From positions 1 to 5,985 of the forward strand of contig CAISGS010000379.1 of NCBI GenBank assembly GCA_903884915.1: 5,985 nt of DNA, in the 5' to 3' direction. Of the stretch, positions 5,953 through 5,985 are shown piece after piece. The stretch's first letter is position 1; each line of letters starts with the position of its first letter. A model generated the notes under the pieces. The model made no database searches. It was not told the origin of the DNA and saw nothing but the letters and a program-made list of their open reading frames with translations. Origin of the DNA: an uncultured Caulobacteraceae bacterium (lineage in GTDB: Bacteria > Pseudomonadota > Alphaproteobacteria > Caulobacterales > Caulobacteraceae). Position numbers and translations under genes: made by a program.

Positions 5953-5985
5953 CATCCTCGTGCTTCGACGGGCTCAGCATGAGGA
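5953..5985 (+). repeat. 35-nt intergenic palindrome, copy C (cut by window end)
   Basis: The visible 33 bases match copy A at 30/33 and the reverse complement of copy B at 31/33, in the same orientation as A. The inner stem is TGCT/AGCA as in B, while the outer stem starts CATCCTC as in A. The exact centre of the apical segment has G where A and B carry the A/T state. Its last two bases, and any inverted partner, would lie outside the window. It is on the upstream side of the operon, opposite the A/B pair. Confidence 0.8.

Noticed and set aside
5914..5982. 22-codon plus-strand frame starting ATG AGG ATT and reading through repeat C
   Set aside because: No ribosome binding site, no protein character, and most of its 3' half is the palindromic repeat.
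1..5985. Composite transposon or genomic island around the operon
   Set aside because: No transposase, target-site duplication, tRNA or integrase in the window; the flanking 35-nt palindromes alone do not show this.

Overview
The window holds one complete tripartite RND efflux operon. All three genes are on the minus strand and are transcribed from right to left. Palindromic repeats bracket the operon. The proteins (a NodT-type outer-membrane factor, an AcrA/MexA-type adaptor and an HAE1-type RND pump), the G+C-rich DNA (roughly 60 percent by eye) and the style of the intergenic repeats suggest an alphaproteobacterium. Caulobacterales or a relative (Caulobacter, Brevundimonas, Asticcacaulis-like) is plausible, but this placement is inference; there is no rRNA or other marker in the window.

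Layout, left to right. 1-90: two 35-nt imperfect palindromes in inverted orientation, 20 bp apart, ending six bases after the stop codon of the last operon gene. 97-3198: RND inner-membrane proton/drug antiporter. 3198-4346: periplasmic adaptor lipoprotein, whose stop codon overlaps the pump start by one base (TAATG). 4343-5758: outer-membrane channel lipoprotein, whose stop codon overlaps the adaptor start by four bases (ATGA). 5759-5952: the upstream control region, with a perfect 18-bp palindrome, a second near-perfect 20-bp palindrome and weak hairpins in the predicted leader. 5953-5985: a third copy of the 35-nt palindrome, cut by the window edge.

How it works together. The channel gene is translated first, then the adaptor, then the pump, and the overlapping stop/start codons imply translational coupling. 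The assembled complex would run from the inner membrane through the periplasm to the outer membrane and expel amphiphilic compounds using the proton gradient. The actual substrate cannot be read from the sequence. No regulator gene lies in the window; the two operator-like palindromes suggest that a dimeric repressor (TetR type is a guess) controls the operon, perhaps encoded beyond the right edge.

Nothing here looks like a new enzymatic system. The less ordinary signals are the operator-like palindromes and the family of 35-nt palindromes, whose copies differ by compensatory base-pair changes. The other long open frames in this window lie antisense to, or out of frame within, the three genes and are not supported.
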